Counted from the stretch's first letter, positions 37,901 to 50,599 are shown. The stretch: DNA of 64,000 nt from Isoetes taiwanensis (GCA_021234155.1 JAJEKV010000002.1:20335761-20399760); one strand, 5' to 3'. Program-made: numbers and translations. Notes: generated by a model from the sequence alone, not told the origin.

Positions 37901-40900
37901 CCAAATTTAGTGTCTCCATTTTCAAGCCTGGACCAATATAATGTATCTTTATAATCTCATTGTAGTTTTCTCCTAATAAATTTGGATGTACTTTTTGTTA
38001 AAGACTGGAAGGGACGAAAAAATACCTTTTTGTGTAATAGCTTTGTCTTCTGGGTATTTCCATGGTGGTTATGCTTGATGAGCAGTAAAAATAGAATAGA
38101 ATAGAGTAACTCAGCATGGTAACTCTTACCTTGTATCCTTTGTCTATGGTAGTCTCAAATTGCAGATCAAGCCTCATTCACAAAGTATATATAATCTTTA
38201 AAGTTTTTATATTCTGGTTTTTATATGCTGGTTCCGTGGCAGCATAAATTATTGAAACTTACTACTATGCATGAATGTTATCACTAATTAAAGCTTCTGC
38301 GAAATCAGGTAAATCGTCACGCCAAAGAATATCGGTCATGCATGCAAGATTTTGAGGCTGCCAAGAAAGATCTGGACAGAAAGGCAGCCGATATTGAACA
38401 AAAGAAAGATGATCTTCAGCTTGGTAAAGAAGAGCTGCAAGCATGGCGGAAAAAGGCTGAAGATTCTTTGGCCCTGCAACTTAAAAAATTTAAGAAGGGA
38501 AAAGAAGAACTTCATCTGCAACACAAGAAGTTGGTAAGTCCCTAGTTGCACATGACGTTTTACAAGATAAGCCAATGTCGCATTTGCTTTTTTAGGATTG
38601 CTTTGATCTTCTAAGAGCAAAATAAGCTAAAGATTTTGAGTTAATAGAATGATTACTGTGGTCTTCATTCTCATGTCAATATATATTAATTAACAGAAAC
38701 ATAGTAATGCTCAATCATCTTGTGTCTTATTATTCAGAAGGAAGTTCAGGTTGAAATGGAACAGGCAGGAAATCTTGCAATGAATTTCATTATGGTCATG
38801 GATCAAGCTGCAACAAAACTTGAGCTTCAGACTTGCAAACTAGAGTCTTCAAAAAGGAAGATGGGTATGGTCGTGGAGAATTTGTCCAGGAAAGTTAAAC
38901 TCCATGAAGAGAAAGAAGGTGCCTTAAGAGCTAAGGTATGGGCTTGGTGGGAGCATGTTTTCTGATGCTATGCACGGAAGTTTCTTATTAGAAAATAAAC
39001 TAAAAAAGATTCAATTTCTGATGCAGGAAGAGAAGATCACTGCAGCTCAGGTTGAAGCAAACGTCAGAAGCAAGAATATGGAACTAAAAGAACGTGCCAT
39101 CGCCGAAAAGGAGCATAACCTACAAGTATGTGCGCATAAGTTTGAAGTGTGAAATCTGATTTCTGTAATTAATTTGCAGCCTGAAAGGCTTATGCATCAT
39201 AAGTATATTAGAAAAATATATCCATCACAATGTGCCTGATCTCTTGCTGTGTATGTTTCACAATTGCATGATTATGAGTGTGCTTGCATTTTTCTTGGTC
39301 CATATGGGCATAATAATAAAGAAGCTCCAGGAAACCGCTGCATGATACCTCACCATGTTTTGCAGTGGATCTACTTGTTATCACTCAGAGCCAGTTGCAC
39401 AGTCATGATGAACACTTAGCACACGATCTCAGCTTAGGCTTTTATTTTGTCCATTCAAGCTCCTTGGATTAGTTCATATGTCATGGTATTTCAGCTGTAA
39501 CAGTGATCGATGCATATTACCATTATGTGACTTGAAGTTAAGCAGTTATGCAACCTTTTTAATCCTCGATAACGATTACTGATCTAGATCTATAATTACA
39601 CTCTTAGATTATGGGTATTAGGCTCCAAAAGGAGAAGGAGAACATGGACAAGAAACTCTTAGAAGTTGGAAAGAGCATGGCTGCTATGGAAGAGGACTCC
39701 AGTAGTCGATCTCAGGTTCTAAATTTACTCATTCTTTAAAGTTTACACTGTTCCCTTGGATGATATGTTGGAAGATAAATTTAGTTTTCTCATATGCAGT
39801 CTAACCTTCTGTCTGATTATTGAAAGGCTCTGGTTCAAGCTGAGAAGTCCCTGGCCCTGCAGAAGTCCTCGTTTGAGGTTGCAGTAAAAGAAGCAAGAGA
39901 TAGACTGGAACAAAAAAGCAATCTAACTAACCAAAAGATAAATGATATGCTTGTTAAGGAGAAAAATCTCTCAGAGTTTGAAGATGCTTTGAAGATGGAG
40001 GAGAAACTATTAGATCAAAAGAGCAGCTTATTGAAGATACAGAGAATAGCTAATGACCAAGGCGACAACTCTGAAGTTAGTACTGCTTACCAAGGTAAAC
40101 AATGTGTCTACAAAAAGTCTTCCTGTTAGACATAGGATAAATGTGTGTGTTTGATTTCTATTTTTGCTTATCTCTAGTTCTCCATATGCCTGTTGACTGA
40201 CGGGAAATAGATGTTGAATGATTTGATCATCATTGGGAATCAGCCTAACATGAATTGTGATCTTACTTTCTCTGAATGATGCATGACCTCATCATCTACC
40301 AAGATCTAAAACAACACTTGATGATCCTGGATGGGTTTTGCAAAGAGAGTAAATTTTCAAAAGACCAAAGCGATGCTCATCGAAATATGACGTGAACATC
40401 TCGTTCTTCTTTCAAGGACAACTCCTGGAAACTTTATCATCATATAATGCTTGGGAATGGCCTCTTTAGGTTGAAAACGATTATTAAAATGATTCATTTA
40501 TATTTCTTCAAGACCTCTTTCCCCTGATCCTAAAATACAAGTCTACAAGTACCCCAAAAACTCTATGCATAGTTCTTTTAATCCTACAATATGGTCAGTA
40601 TGCTCTGATTATGCATATTTATAATTCAAGAAAACTGAAGCTTCTATAATCAACTAACGGTTTTATCTTGCTCCAAGCGGATGTATGAGTTTATATGAAT
40701 TCCCAAGTTGCAAGGAATATAAAATCTAGCTAGGCACACAACTACTTTTGTTGTTTCATTTAAAAGCTGCTGTGCATATTCCTTGGTTGGGATAATCAGT
40801 TTGTCAAATTAACATTTCTATTGTGATTTACTTTCAAAACTATCATTCTATAAACACCTTGTGTCCATAATCAGGAAGGAAAGATTTGCAGAACGAAAAT

Positions 40901-43377
40901 GATAGTTCAAAAGAGCAGACAAAAAGTAGGGATTTTTTTCATATATTAAGAAAGACGGAAGACAATTATAGCATGAGAGAAAAGTACGTTGAACAGGATG
41001 AAGTAGCACTACACTGTGAACGGGAGGAGGATGTCATACCAACTTATCTAAGAATGCTGAAAGGACAAGAAGAGAATGGCATCAGTGACACTGTGAGATA
41101 ATTTGAAAAATTACTTTGTTTAGAGTTTTGTTTCTCATTAGAGCTTTTTTTTTTAAATCTTTCGACATTTTTAAGTTCAGTTTTTTTTCTAGCAGGAAGA
41201 AAACTTTTTTTCATGGGAGAAAAGAAATGGCGACTTAATAGAGGATAGGGGTAATGACTGTAGTGATGGAAGAAACAGATACAAATCCGAGATTCTTTTA
41301 AGGCTGCAACAAGAAGAGCTGGTGTGGCTTTAGTACTTCCCCTTTTCTTTGATACAGAAAATCGTATGAACATATCAAACCTCTAATTAGATGCTAATAT
41401 TACTGATACCTTTGTCTTAGGAGGAAAGCGAAAGGATAGTGCAAGAAGGAAAAGTGCAGTTACATACCGCACAGCAAATGGTTTCGGATGTTTCTTATGA
41501 TAATAGGAGGTAATGGGTTTTAATAATTCATTTATTCATCTATATATTTTATCATAAATATCAGCTAAGAGTTCTACTATGTTCTACTATTGGAGGTTAC
41601 TTTCTTAGTAAATGGATAGCCGTTCTGTTTTCAGGTACCCTTGCTCATACTATCCTTTAGGCCAAAAGAAAACCAACTTTTTGGAGAATGCACCCAGTCC
41701 AAGAGAGAAATTAAGAAACGAAGAAAATAAGGTTTTGTCATTACGAGTGAAAACATAAACAGACAAATAAAATATTATGAGATGTAGCCCAAGTAGGTAA
41801 GAATTCCCAAGTCTCTGGGATAAATTTGCCTGAAATAATTCAGGTCGCAAATGACTGGGATGCCTCTGTTTATATTTCTTTATCCTGTGCATGCTTGGTA
41901 CTTGATAAATTCTGTTCTATAAAACTCTTCTATGCTGCTGAAGGAGTACAATTAGTTATTCTAGTAGGTTATTTGAGAAATTAGTAGAAAATGGTTGTTA
42001 ATTCAATGCACAAATTCGTATGGTTATAAAGTTTAGTTTAGAAAGTAATTATTGTCAAGCAGTTTAATTAAAGAACATTTTGAAACTTAAAGGAGGGCTC
42101 ATCAATTGGCTAGATAATTTAAGTATTTTGCACGCTCTTTGTGCAGGGAGAAGGTGGTTTTGGAAGAAGAAAGGAGGTACCTCGCAAATGAACAGAGGAG
42201 GATTGAATCTTCTATCTACTCAAAGGATGCCAAAGTAGAACAGAATCACGGACGACTTGATAAAGCAAACCAAATAGATAATAGATTGTACGAGGAAAGT
42301 AAACACTATATGGCATGCTCTTCCAAGATAGTGGTGGGTCCATCAAATATGGGTATTCCGAATCAACATAGTAGGTGTCAAGACTTTGATGCAACATTTG
42401 GCAAAGGGGTATGCGGAAGTCTAGGAAGTGAGAATGATGCCTTACAAGAGGGAAGAACTGAATGTAAGCTGTGGAAGGACCATTCCTATAATTCGGAGGT
42501 TAATGACCATTATCCAACTCAACAATGGCATGACAACATGAGGCCATTCGCACATCCCGAAAATGTAGTTGACTCCAGCTTCTCAAGGGAAAGCTTTGAT
42601 GAGGATTCTCTTTCCTTCCCAGACAATTCCAAGTTATCAATGTCTAAAGACTTAAGCAGTCACTTATTTAGAAGATATGAAACATTGTCACCTGAGGCTA
42701 GTACACCTTCTACAAAAAGGTTGGAAAATGTGATGACAAGCCTTATTAATGCTCAAGAAGCCAGCAGAAACAGACTTCAACGTACCATAAATGCGCTCTC
42801 AGCAGTATCGCCTGCACATTCATTAACTGTTGTGGACGTTGAGCAATCACTGAAATCCCTTTCTACCCGCTTAAGCATGATGGAAGAGATTGAAGAAGGC
42901 CTAGCCAGCCAACTTAAAAAAGCATACGAGGCAGAATCACCAGAACTAGAAGGCATGATTGTGGACAAATTCCAGCTACTATGCAGAATGGAGGAACAGC
43001 AGAGCTTAAGAGCAGAGTGGGAAGAAGACATGCAGCGGCAGCTAGAAAAAATCAGCATGATGCAGACAATACCCAATCTTGCCTCCCATTATGGGAATTC
43101 GATAAATATATCAGACAGGCCATCTTATTTGCTTCACAGGAACCAAGAACTAGATGTAAATAGGATGTATGATTATGACAAATTTGAAAGGAAACTGAGA
43201 TCACCAGAATGGAGCACGAATCTGAGCCCCTCTGATAAGGAGAATGGAATTTCGCCGTCCCCACTTGTAGACTATGCTTGCAAAGCAAGCTCAATAGCTT
43301 TGGATGAACAATCTTGTTTAAGTGAAGCAGAACACCAGAGTCGGCGTAGGCTAGCGCTCTCCTCATCCAGGGACTAA
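34984..43377 (+). CDS. Large coiled-coil protein, 14 exons, 1,633 residues, function unknown
   Basis: Exons: 34984-35034, 35123-35748, 35829-35892, 35995-36555, 36612-37649, 38309-38533, 38738-38935, 39027-39125, 39608-39715, 39827-40094, 40875-41092, 41196-41321, 41421-41509, 42147-43377. All introns are GT-AG and every junction keeps phase, giving 4,902 nt ending in TAA. The ATG is the first after an in-frame TAG at 34936. Residues 1-225 are Ser-rich and low-complexity, with an SRSPPPVSEG patch near the end. Residues about 250-1080 are almost continuous Glu/Lys/Gln heptad sequence, a long coiled coil, strongest in exon 5. The C-terminal exon has a Ser/Asn-rich linker, then a compact helical region (LINAQEASRNRLQRTINALS onward) that looks like the conserved domain. 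No signal peptide or membrane segment is seen. I do not recognise the family; a cytoskeletal, centrosomal or basal-body scaffold is possible but unproven. Confidence 0.85.
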
Positions 43378-44980
43378 TGCAACGAAACACTGCAGGCTGG
43401 ATCATTGTAAAATGCATATGTATCATATATGTCATTATTTTTATTCTTTGTACATTTTTCTATTCCCATGTAATTTGTATGTGAAATATGAAACACTGCA
43501 GATTCCGTGTTTGGTTTGAAAGGATATCCGGAATATAGTGTCAGACTCTATACAAATCCGTACATATGCACTTTCCATTTGTTTATCGGTGACCCGATAG
43601 ATGGAAACCTTAGCATTGATTTGTTAACTCTGCAACAATCCAAGATGCCCAGATGAAAGAGTGACATGCTCCAAGTAATCTTGAGATGAAGTAACCTAAA
43701 TGCTCATTTTCAAAAATTGCATGTAAAAGAATTAAACCGCGGTAGAGTTGGAATATCACATAGAATCTAAGCCCTAAGTTCGACGACGCTGATTTCACTT
43801 AAAAGTTGGACGGTCCAGATAGATAACTCTAGCTTGCCGAGCAATGATGGGCGCCATAACTAGTAGGGTTGAACAAATATTGTTTATCGCAAATAAATCT
43901 TTTTCTAAAAAAAGACGCAAAGATGGCCACACCTCAAACAACTATTTTCTAAATAAATACTAGAAAATTGCCCACTATTGGTGGGCTTTCTATGTGATTG
44001 TATATGAAGATTGGGACACTAATGTGTTGTCTATGAGTAAGTGATGTTAAACTAGGGGGTACAGTTTGTCTCGTTTGAAAGCCCTTTAAAGATGTTGATC
44101 CCATACTTCCACGCCCTTTCGTTAAACCCAACGACCTATGGTAGTTCAAGCATGAAAAACATTATTACCTGTTTGAGCAGCTTGCAATCTTCAAAAGGCA
44201 ATAGAAGGGAACTGAAATTGTGATCAGTGGGCTTTCTATATAATTGTATATGAAGACTAGGACACTAATGTGTTGTCTATGAGTAGGTGATGTTAAATTG
44301 AAACTTGTATACACAATGTATTGTTTTTAATGTATTTGTGTCCTCTGATTTGGGAAACCCAGTCTGAGTAGTCCATCTGTTTTGCTGTTGCAAAGCTCCT
44401 CCTTGTTTGTAAAAATGTAAAGCACTTTCTTTTCCAAATCAAGCTTTTGTTTTCGATGCAGGTTGCCGGTGTTAATGAATATTTGATTATGTTTCTCTTT
44501 CATATCTGAATGAAATCCTAACTTGGTTAAAATTTGAAATTTAGTCCCCATGCAGTTACTTGTTGCTCCGCATGTTTGCCTCTATCAAGAATTAGCAATT
44601 TAGACATGTAGATAAGGTGTCAAATATATTTGAAGTAGAAAATTTCCTCTATGTGATTGTATATGCGTATTGTTGAGGTTATATGTATTAGATAGAAATT
44701 CAATAATAATTGTTGGTACTCATTGTATTCTTTTTAGTGTTTTAGCATTTGTATTTTGTTTAATAAATTCTTTGATTCATTGATGTATTGTATTGGATTA
44801 ACGTCCTGGATTGTGATTTTCTTGTCGGTCTTGATTCATGTAGTTATCGTGTTGTACAGACAGTTGGAATATATGTGGAATCCATTTTGCTTTTGCTAAA
44901 ATCTGTTGGTATAATTTCCCTTCTTTATCCTAGAATAGACATTAAATTAGATTGTTATTGTTCCATAGCTTTGTTACATA
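43378..44980. other. 3' flank of the coiled-coil gene and intergenic DNA
   Basis: The 3' untranslated region probably ends within 43380-43500; no canonical AATAAA is obvious. Two copies of a sequence of about 75 bp, GTGGGCTTTCTAT followed by TGTATATGAAGA and CACTAATGTGTTGTCTATGA, lie at about 43980-44052 and 44227-44299, with a trace near 44650. GGCCACACCTCAAACAACTA at 43925 belongs to a dispersed repeat seen again at 54844. No gene. Confidence 0.5.
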
Positions 44981-44984
44981 TAAT

Positions 44985-45740
44985 ATTTGTTGTACCTGTG
45001 TTCTTATTTCATGTAGTTCATTCGCATTGTATCCTAGAACTTTTTCAGCTTCGTCATTGAAGGTTGTGGGCCAAGCTTCGCCAGTTGAGTCTATCAATTT
45101 TGCATAGAGAATATATCTGGAGTATATATTCATTTAGAATGGAAGCTTGATTGGTATATTGATTAGATTGGAATGGTATTCATTAATTCTTACCTTTTAG
45201 AAATTAATGTTTTGATATGGCAAGTTTGACACCATGTTGTCGATGTTTCGTGTTGAAATTTTTTCTTGCAAGAGTTGCATGCAATGTACCACTGGATTGA
45301 TGTAACTTATAGATGCTCTCACAGTGAAGCTTTTAGCCTTTCATTTTACAATTATAAGGTGTTAGTATTGGAAATATTGAATTGGATTTTAATTTGTGTT
45401 GTTAGTTTACTTTCATTTGTCCAATGGTAGCTAATGTGATGTTTGATATAAATGTGCGATCGTTTTCTTGTCTTGTTGAATTGTTGTGTGACTGTTTGTC
45501 CAGGGTTTATCTGTGATGCATAAATCCAAGGTACATGGTATGTTGGGATTGATTTTTATGATGTTGTTTGTTGTGCTTAACAATGACAAACCTGCAGTGG
45601 GGAGTGGTGGTTGGATTTTCGTGTATTCGAATATGTTTGATATTGGATATATGTATGTACCTTGAAAATTGTTAGCTCGCAGACGCGTGACTAAGACCAC
45701 TGGTGCTTGATGTATTGTTTCTTCTAGTTGCATTTGCTTG
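44985..45740 (-). pseudogene. RPA70-like (replication protein A large subunit) gene fragment
   Basis: Three minus-strand pieces follow the order of the RPA70 DNA-binding domains. First, the end of DBD-B: APVVLVTRLRANNFQ (to a donor near 45661), which splices in phase to GLSLLSTTNNIIKINPNIP (about 45595-45540). Second, the DBD-C zinc ribbon: FTVRASISYINP, then after a frame break CNSCKKKF and TTWCQTC, a C-x2-C, C-x2-C set (about 45340-45215). Third, the DBD-C core SRYILYAKLIDSTGEAWPTT and EAEKVLGYNANELHEIRTQ (about 45125-45000), ending at a likely donor. DBD-A, most of DBD-B and the C-terminal end are missing. Retained introns argue against retrocopying. RPA70 relatives also occur in plant Helitrons, so an origin in a Helitron is possible. 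Confidence 0.75.
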
Positions 45741-46450
45741 ATGTAGTGTTTCTTCTAGTTGCTTATGTTATGTGGAATTGATTTCAAAGTAAAATTTGTT
45801 TGCTATGTATTAATGTAATTTAGTAAGTAAAATTTCTAATGTTGTAAATTTTGTTTCAAGTATGTCATCGTGGTTGCTACGATCAGTAGCATCTCTAACT
45901 AATCTCTCCAACATCGTAGTTCTTATGGATAATGCATTTTCCAATAGTTTTCTTTTTGCTCCGTTCAATGCTGACTTGCATGCCATTTTTTTGAGTTTCA
46001 GTGGGTGGTCGATTAACCCACTTCATCATTCTTGCATATTCTTTGAAGGCCATTTGAATCTTCCTTATACTTTGGTCCATTTCAGACACGAAATTAGACA
46101 ATTTTGAGGTCATTTCATTGATTAGTAGTTCATGATCAGTAAATACTTGTCCACTGAATTTGTTCACAACTTGAATTCCCAAGTAAGAGCAAGAGTGTAG
46201 GAAGATTTTATTGGTTTATTTATTTTAGTTGGCATTCTTCTTGAAGATGTCATCTTTAGAAGTATCTTTGTGTTGTAACTGTACTTTAACTATTATGCCT
46301 TTTAAATCTTAAAATTTATTAACTAACTCCATTTGAAATTTGTCTACTATAGGTGGTTGTCGGATTGCTGTGAATATTGAACATGATATATATGAGTAAC
46401 AAACTAAATTCTTGAACCATGCTCTTGTGGCAATGATAGAACATTGATAA
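45741..46450. other. AT-rich interval, no recognised gene
   Basis: A 95-codon minus-strand frame (46182-45895) encodes a mildly helical sequence (KLSNFVSEMDQSIRKIQMAF) that I cannot assign. It lies upstream of the RPA70-like fragment on the same strand and could be part of the same relic. Confidence 0.35.
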
Positions 46451-46457
46451 ACCCAAA

Positions 46458-47965
46458 GAGAATGAGAATGAGAATGAGAATGATTTTTATCGTCCCACCG
46501 AGGCCGATCGACCTATGGGACCTATAAGGAGCGCAAAGAAACTTATTAATGTCCCGTTAAAAAACTCACCCAAAGGGTTTTCGAAAGAAAAAACCGTGGC
46601 GAAATAAGAATGTTGTCAAACCGCACAAGTATACATCAATGTATATATACATGTCAAGTGTGTGCCCGAGGACATAGCCGATCTCGCATGTCCATAACCT
46701 CTCGAAGGTATGATCCCAAAGACCATGCGGATGCTGTGCTCAATGTCACATGTAACGGTTGGCGGGCCCGACCAACCTTCGGCATAAGCGTCCGGAATTT
46801 GATCATATCTTTGGGCAACTTTGAAGGGTATGAGATTCATCCTCAATGTCTCCCATTTGGCAACATTGACAGAGCCTGGCGTGGCTCACCAATCCATATG
46901 CCTCGCAAATTCCGCGATGATGTGCCCATAATGCGAATGGAGGCAATGAGTCCGCGCCTTTTTCATGGGCAAGGGCACGCAGTAGCATTGCGGGCCTCGT
47001 CCAATGTGGGGATTTATGTGGCGGCGGTAGTGTCTTTGTCTTGACATGTTCAAGGGCATTGGCATCCCAAAGCTTCTTTGGGAAGCAAGCGTCAAGATAT
47101 TAAGGTCAAGCTATGGCGTCTGCCTGTTTGCACATGTATGCACCTATGCTCCCGCACATTCCATCTAGCCAACCATTGAGCTCTCTTTTCCCTCCAAATA
47201 GGCCTTGAGAGGGCAAGGCCCCATTGCCATGATATAAGCTAGTTTAGGGGAGACGAAAGCATCGCCCATATTGGCCACCTTCGAAAATAGACAATGTGGC
47301 GTCAAGGGCCCTCCAAAAAGGCAGAATCCAGGTCTCTAGCAGTAGAATTTGATATGGACTGTGGACTTCACCCCTAGTGCTGCGTACTAAGAAGGCTTTT
47401 CTCGACTGCTCCAAGTCATTCCAAATAGCAAGTGATACCATCTTTATAATACTTCCACCCCATATAAAAGGCCAGGCTCCACTAAGACCTTGAACAGATG
47501 TGACCGATGGGCCCAATCATACAACTCCGCTCTATGACTATTATTTTGCATTGCATATAAGCCCTCCGACTGCCACACTCGTAGCCATATGGATGTGTCC
47601 CAATGCATAGTAGAAGGAAACTCCACTCCCAAATATTTGTATGTGGATGCAACTTCCACATTCGGCCTCGATGAATCGGGGAGGGACCCTGGTGACGTGA
47701 AGATGATATGAGAACCACCTTAGTCTTGGCGGTTGACGCACATATCGGTCGCTGCAGAATGTCCCAGGCATCGAGATGTCGTTGCATGTCCTGCCGGTGT
47801 AAGTTAGGAGGTCCACATCATCGGCATATATTAAGCTGCCCGATGATCGATAGAAAGGTGAGCTCCATTGCCCCCATTATCGCCAAGCCAGCTCTCAATT
47901 GATCAATATAAAGCCCAAACAATGTTGGGGAGAGAGGGCATCCCTGACGAACCCCGATATGAAGG
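46458..47965 (-). mobile_element. LINE (non-LTR retrotransposon) ORF2 remnant, 5'-truncated
   Basis: On the minus strand, across several frames: GVRQGCPLSPTLFGLYIDQL (about 47955-47895), the reverse transcriptase catalytic box YADDVDLLTYTGR (about 47830-47790), AKTKVVLISSS, VEVASTYKYLGVEF (about 47660-47615), then LVEPGLLYGVEV, and downstream a zinc-binding C-x2-C to H-x4-C cluster (CQCCQMGDIEDESHTLQSCP, about 46870-46810). This order is that of the C-terminal half of LINE ORF2. The 5' part (endonuclease and RT fingers) is absent, the usual dead-on-arrival truncation. The 3' end may be the GAGAATGAGAATGA simple repeat at 46459-46484, a typical LINE tail. Frameshifts make it non-functional. 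Confidence 0.88.
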
Positions 47966-48089
47966 CCTGATTAGATTATCTATCTAAGATATAGATTCTA
48001 CAAAGTTTGATCAACATGATTTTCTAGACTTGTCCAAATGTGCCCTATTCTGGTCCAAGGGCAAGTCTGTCAAAAACAGGACCGAGGGT

Positions 48090-48735
48090 TATGCCATGGA
48101 ATGCCACGGGTGGCCTCGAATGTCCCATGCGGCAATACCCCCTAGGGGCGGTGTGGGATAATTTTTAAATAAGAGAAGTTTAAGATGGTAACTTGGCATT
48201 TAATTAAATTATAAAGTTACATGCTAAAAACCACTCAACCATTGGAAAAGGTGTGAGGTGGCGAAACCCATTGGTTGGGTCAAGCCAAAAGGCTTTCTCA
48301 CGAAATCTGATCACGGCTGCTATGGCGGGATCGATCAGCCTTGAATAGAAAAAGGCCTATGGGTCCTTTGAATAGCCCGGATCATGTTCCATTGCATGAT
48401 AATCTTCGAGTTTTGATATTGCGTGACCATCATGAAACCCCGCAATGGAGGCGGGGGTGAGTGGAAGACCTATGAGTATTCAAGGCTGATCCCGTCGCCA
48501 TAGCAGCCCGTGTCCAGATTTTTTCGTGAGAAAGCCTTTGCTTCTGACCAACCAATGGAGTTTCATCCACCTCACACCCTTTTCCAATGGTTGAGTGGTT
48601 TTAGCATGTAAATTTATAATTTAATTCGTGCCAAGTTACCATACTTCTCTTATTTAAAAAATTATCCCCACACCCCTCCATGGTATTGCGCTAACATTCC
48701 CGTGCCACCTCGGGTGTCTCCCGCGGCACCCCCGT
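48090..48735. repeat. Large inverted repeat with arms of about 215 bp
   Basis: 48130-48346 and 48477-48690 are reverse complements, with scattered mismatches, around a loop of about 130 bp. Anchors include GGCTTTCTCACGAAA on the left and TTTCGTGAGAAAGCC on the right, and AATAAGAGAAGT against ACTTCTCTTATT. Weaker similarity continues outward about 40 bp on each side. It lies between the LINE and the gypsy remnant. It could be a foldback element or two inverted LTR fragments; no target duplication is evident. Confidence 0.8.
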
Positions 48736-49079
48736 CTATGCAACTCTGCCCCTTGATCGTCCTCCCCCTCCCCTTAGGACCTTGTCCCTCAAGGTCTAGA
48801 GGTTCAAATGAGGGGAAAACGTTTGCACAAACTCATCCGGCTCTCCCAAGTGGCATCCGTGAGGAGACCGACCTCGCACAAGACCGGATATTCACGAGAT
48901 ATCTCTATTGGCAACCCGCCAACACGAACAGTGTCTAGAATCCGTTCGAGATTCAGTGGAGCTTAACACTAGCGGTATACTCTCGGGTGACAACATTGTC
49001 CGTATCTATATAGCCCGCTTAAGGGCTTACATGAAATACGGGATGAATCCCAATATCCCCATTGGTAAGGCCAACTCAT
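48736..49079. other. Sequence between the inverted repeat and the integrase remnant
   Basis: GC-richer than its surroundings. Short plus-strand frames here look accidental. It is at the 3' side of the minus-strand integrase and may be the distal end or LTR region of the same gypsy element, but no paired LTR is present. Confidence 0.35.
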
Positions 49080-49815
49080 ATCTTTGTTCCTATCCTTTTA
49101 ACAATCTTAAAAGGTCCGGCCTATCTTAGGGTTAACTTAGGCACCGCCCTTTAACCAACGGTTTAAGGGTGTTGTTTCGTAATCTTGAAGGATACACAAT
49201 CCTTAAGAATACATAGTCACCTTCCTCATAGGTAACATCATCGCCTCACGCATTATTAGCATACACTTGAGCACGATCTTGGCTCTCGCAAATTTTTGTC
49301 GACCTTGGAGCAAAATTGCATTCATATCATCCAACATATTCTGGCCGAAGATCCGTTTTTAGATACTTATGCATACTGCATAAGTCCTAGGATTCGCCCC
49401 ATCATAGCAACAAAGGAGTCATCTTAATTCCGTTATGATGGTTGTTGTTATAATGCAAAACTCTAAGTAAGGCAAGTACTCCTCCCAACGAGTTTGACGT
49501 TCGTGGACAAAACTTCTCAGCATATCCTCTAAGATCATGTTGATTCTCTCAGTTTGGCCATCCGTTTGTGGGTAGTTATCACTACTCATTCTCAATCGTA
49601 CCTTAAGACCTTTCATAAGGTCTTTCCAAAAATGACCTGTAAATTTGGTGTCCCTATCACTTATGATAGACAAAGGCAAACCAAAAAGAGGAAAGATATA
49701 TCTCATATATGCAGTTGCTACATCCGGACCTGTACCGTCCTCCTTCAAGGCCACAAATTTGGCGTACTTAGTTAAGCAATCAACAGTGCCAAGCATTAGC
49801 AGTACCTCCAACACA
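49080..49815 (-). pseudogene. Ty3/gypsy integrase remnant
   Basis: A 131-codon open piece (49814-49419) is the integrase catalytic core: VDCLTKYAKF with the first Asp, SIISDRDTKF with the second, and TDGQTERIN with the Glu, the last two separated by 35 residues as in DD35E integrases, followed by RTRWEEYLPYLEF-like sequence. Downstream, 49330-49140, broken frames give the usual C-terminal region (DRAQVYANNA, then YEEGDYVFLRIV). Reverse transcriptase, RNase H and gag are absent upstream, so only the pol end survives. Not functional. Confidence 0.92.
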
Positions 49816-50029
49816 TATTACAATATCTCCAACACGTATTTCATCGTTAGATTTATGATATGCTTTATAGGATGCAGGTGTAGATGCATGTGGATTTTAA
49901 TGTGACTTACAGTTCTGAAAGTTGATGGTTAGAACATACTAATATGCTAGTTTATGTGGTCATCTTAAGATGGCTGCCTCATTTGTAAATTGAAATCAGT
50001 TATTAATATTTTTAGTCTACAATTCCAAT

Positions 50030-50545
50030 TTCACACACTGGTGGATATGTATGCCAAATATGGTATCATCAAGGAACTTTCTAAGAAAGGATATAATAAT
50101 GTGGAGCCAATGTTTAAGCAACACAATCTAAAATCCATCGTCTTACAAATTTGGCCTTCGTGATCCAACCCGTTGGCAGGCAAAAAATGTTGAAAGGTGA
50201 CACACAACCTCAAGAGTACCATAAAAATGACTACTCAGTTGCAATGATGCATACAAAATACCTCGATGAGTCACATGTTATCTACGAAGCAGAATTACAG
50301 AGTGGAGGTGTCTTCTAAGATTGGTTGAGCAATGAATTTTAATAAATTTTAGATGTATTAATAGTACATGACCCTATTGTAGAAACTGCCCCTGGTTTAC
50401 ATCTGTTGAAAGTGTGGCAACTTCGGTTGAAACAGAATATGACATCTAGCATAAACATGTTTACTGTCAAATGAATATGAAGTGGTCCAGGCTGCTTGCC
50501 TTAGATTAGTGTTGCTTGTAACAGAGATAACTTACTAAGTTGGCC
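50030..50545 (+). pseudogene. PPR protein fragment, copy 1
   Basis: Reads LVDMYAKYGIIKE near 50040-50080, a pentatricopeptide helix pair, followed by shared noncoding-like sequence and the DPIVETA step near 50375. It has stops and frame breaks throughout. It is homologous to 50600-51010, in the same orientation. PPR proteins bind organellar RNA; this fragment is too short and broken to act. Confidence 0.6.
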
Positions 50546-50599
50546 TTCAAGGGAGCTTGCTAAAGAATTTGAATCATCATTCAGCATCATGAAGATGCT

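Noticed and set aside
46610-47044. 144-codon plus-strand frame
   Set aside because: Antisense of the LINE zinc-cluster region; the minus strand carries the recognisable motifs.
48702-49129. Two plus-strand frames of 73-78 codons as gag remnants
   Set aside because: No zinc knuckle or capsid motif, and the neighbouring integrase is on the opposite strand.
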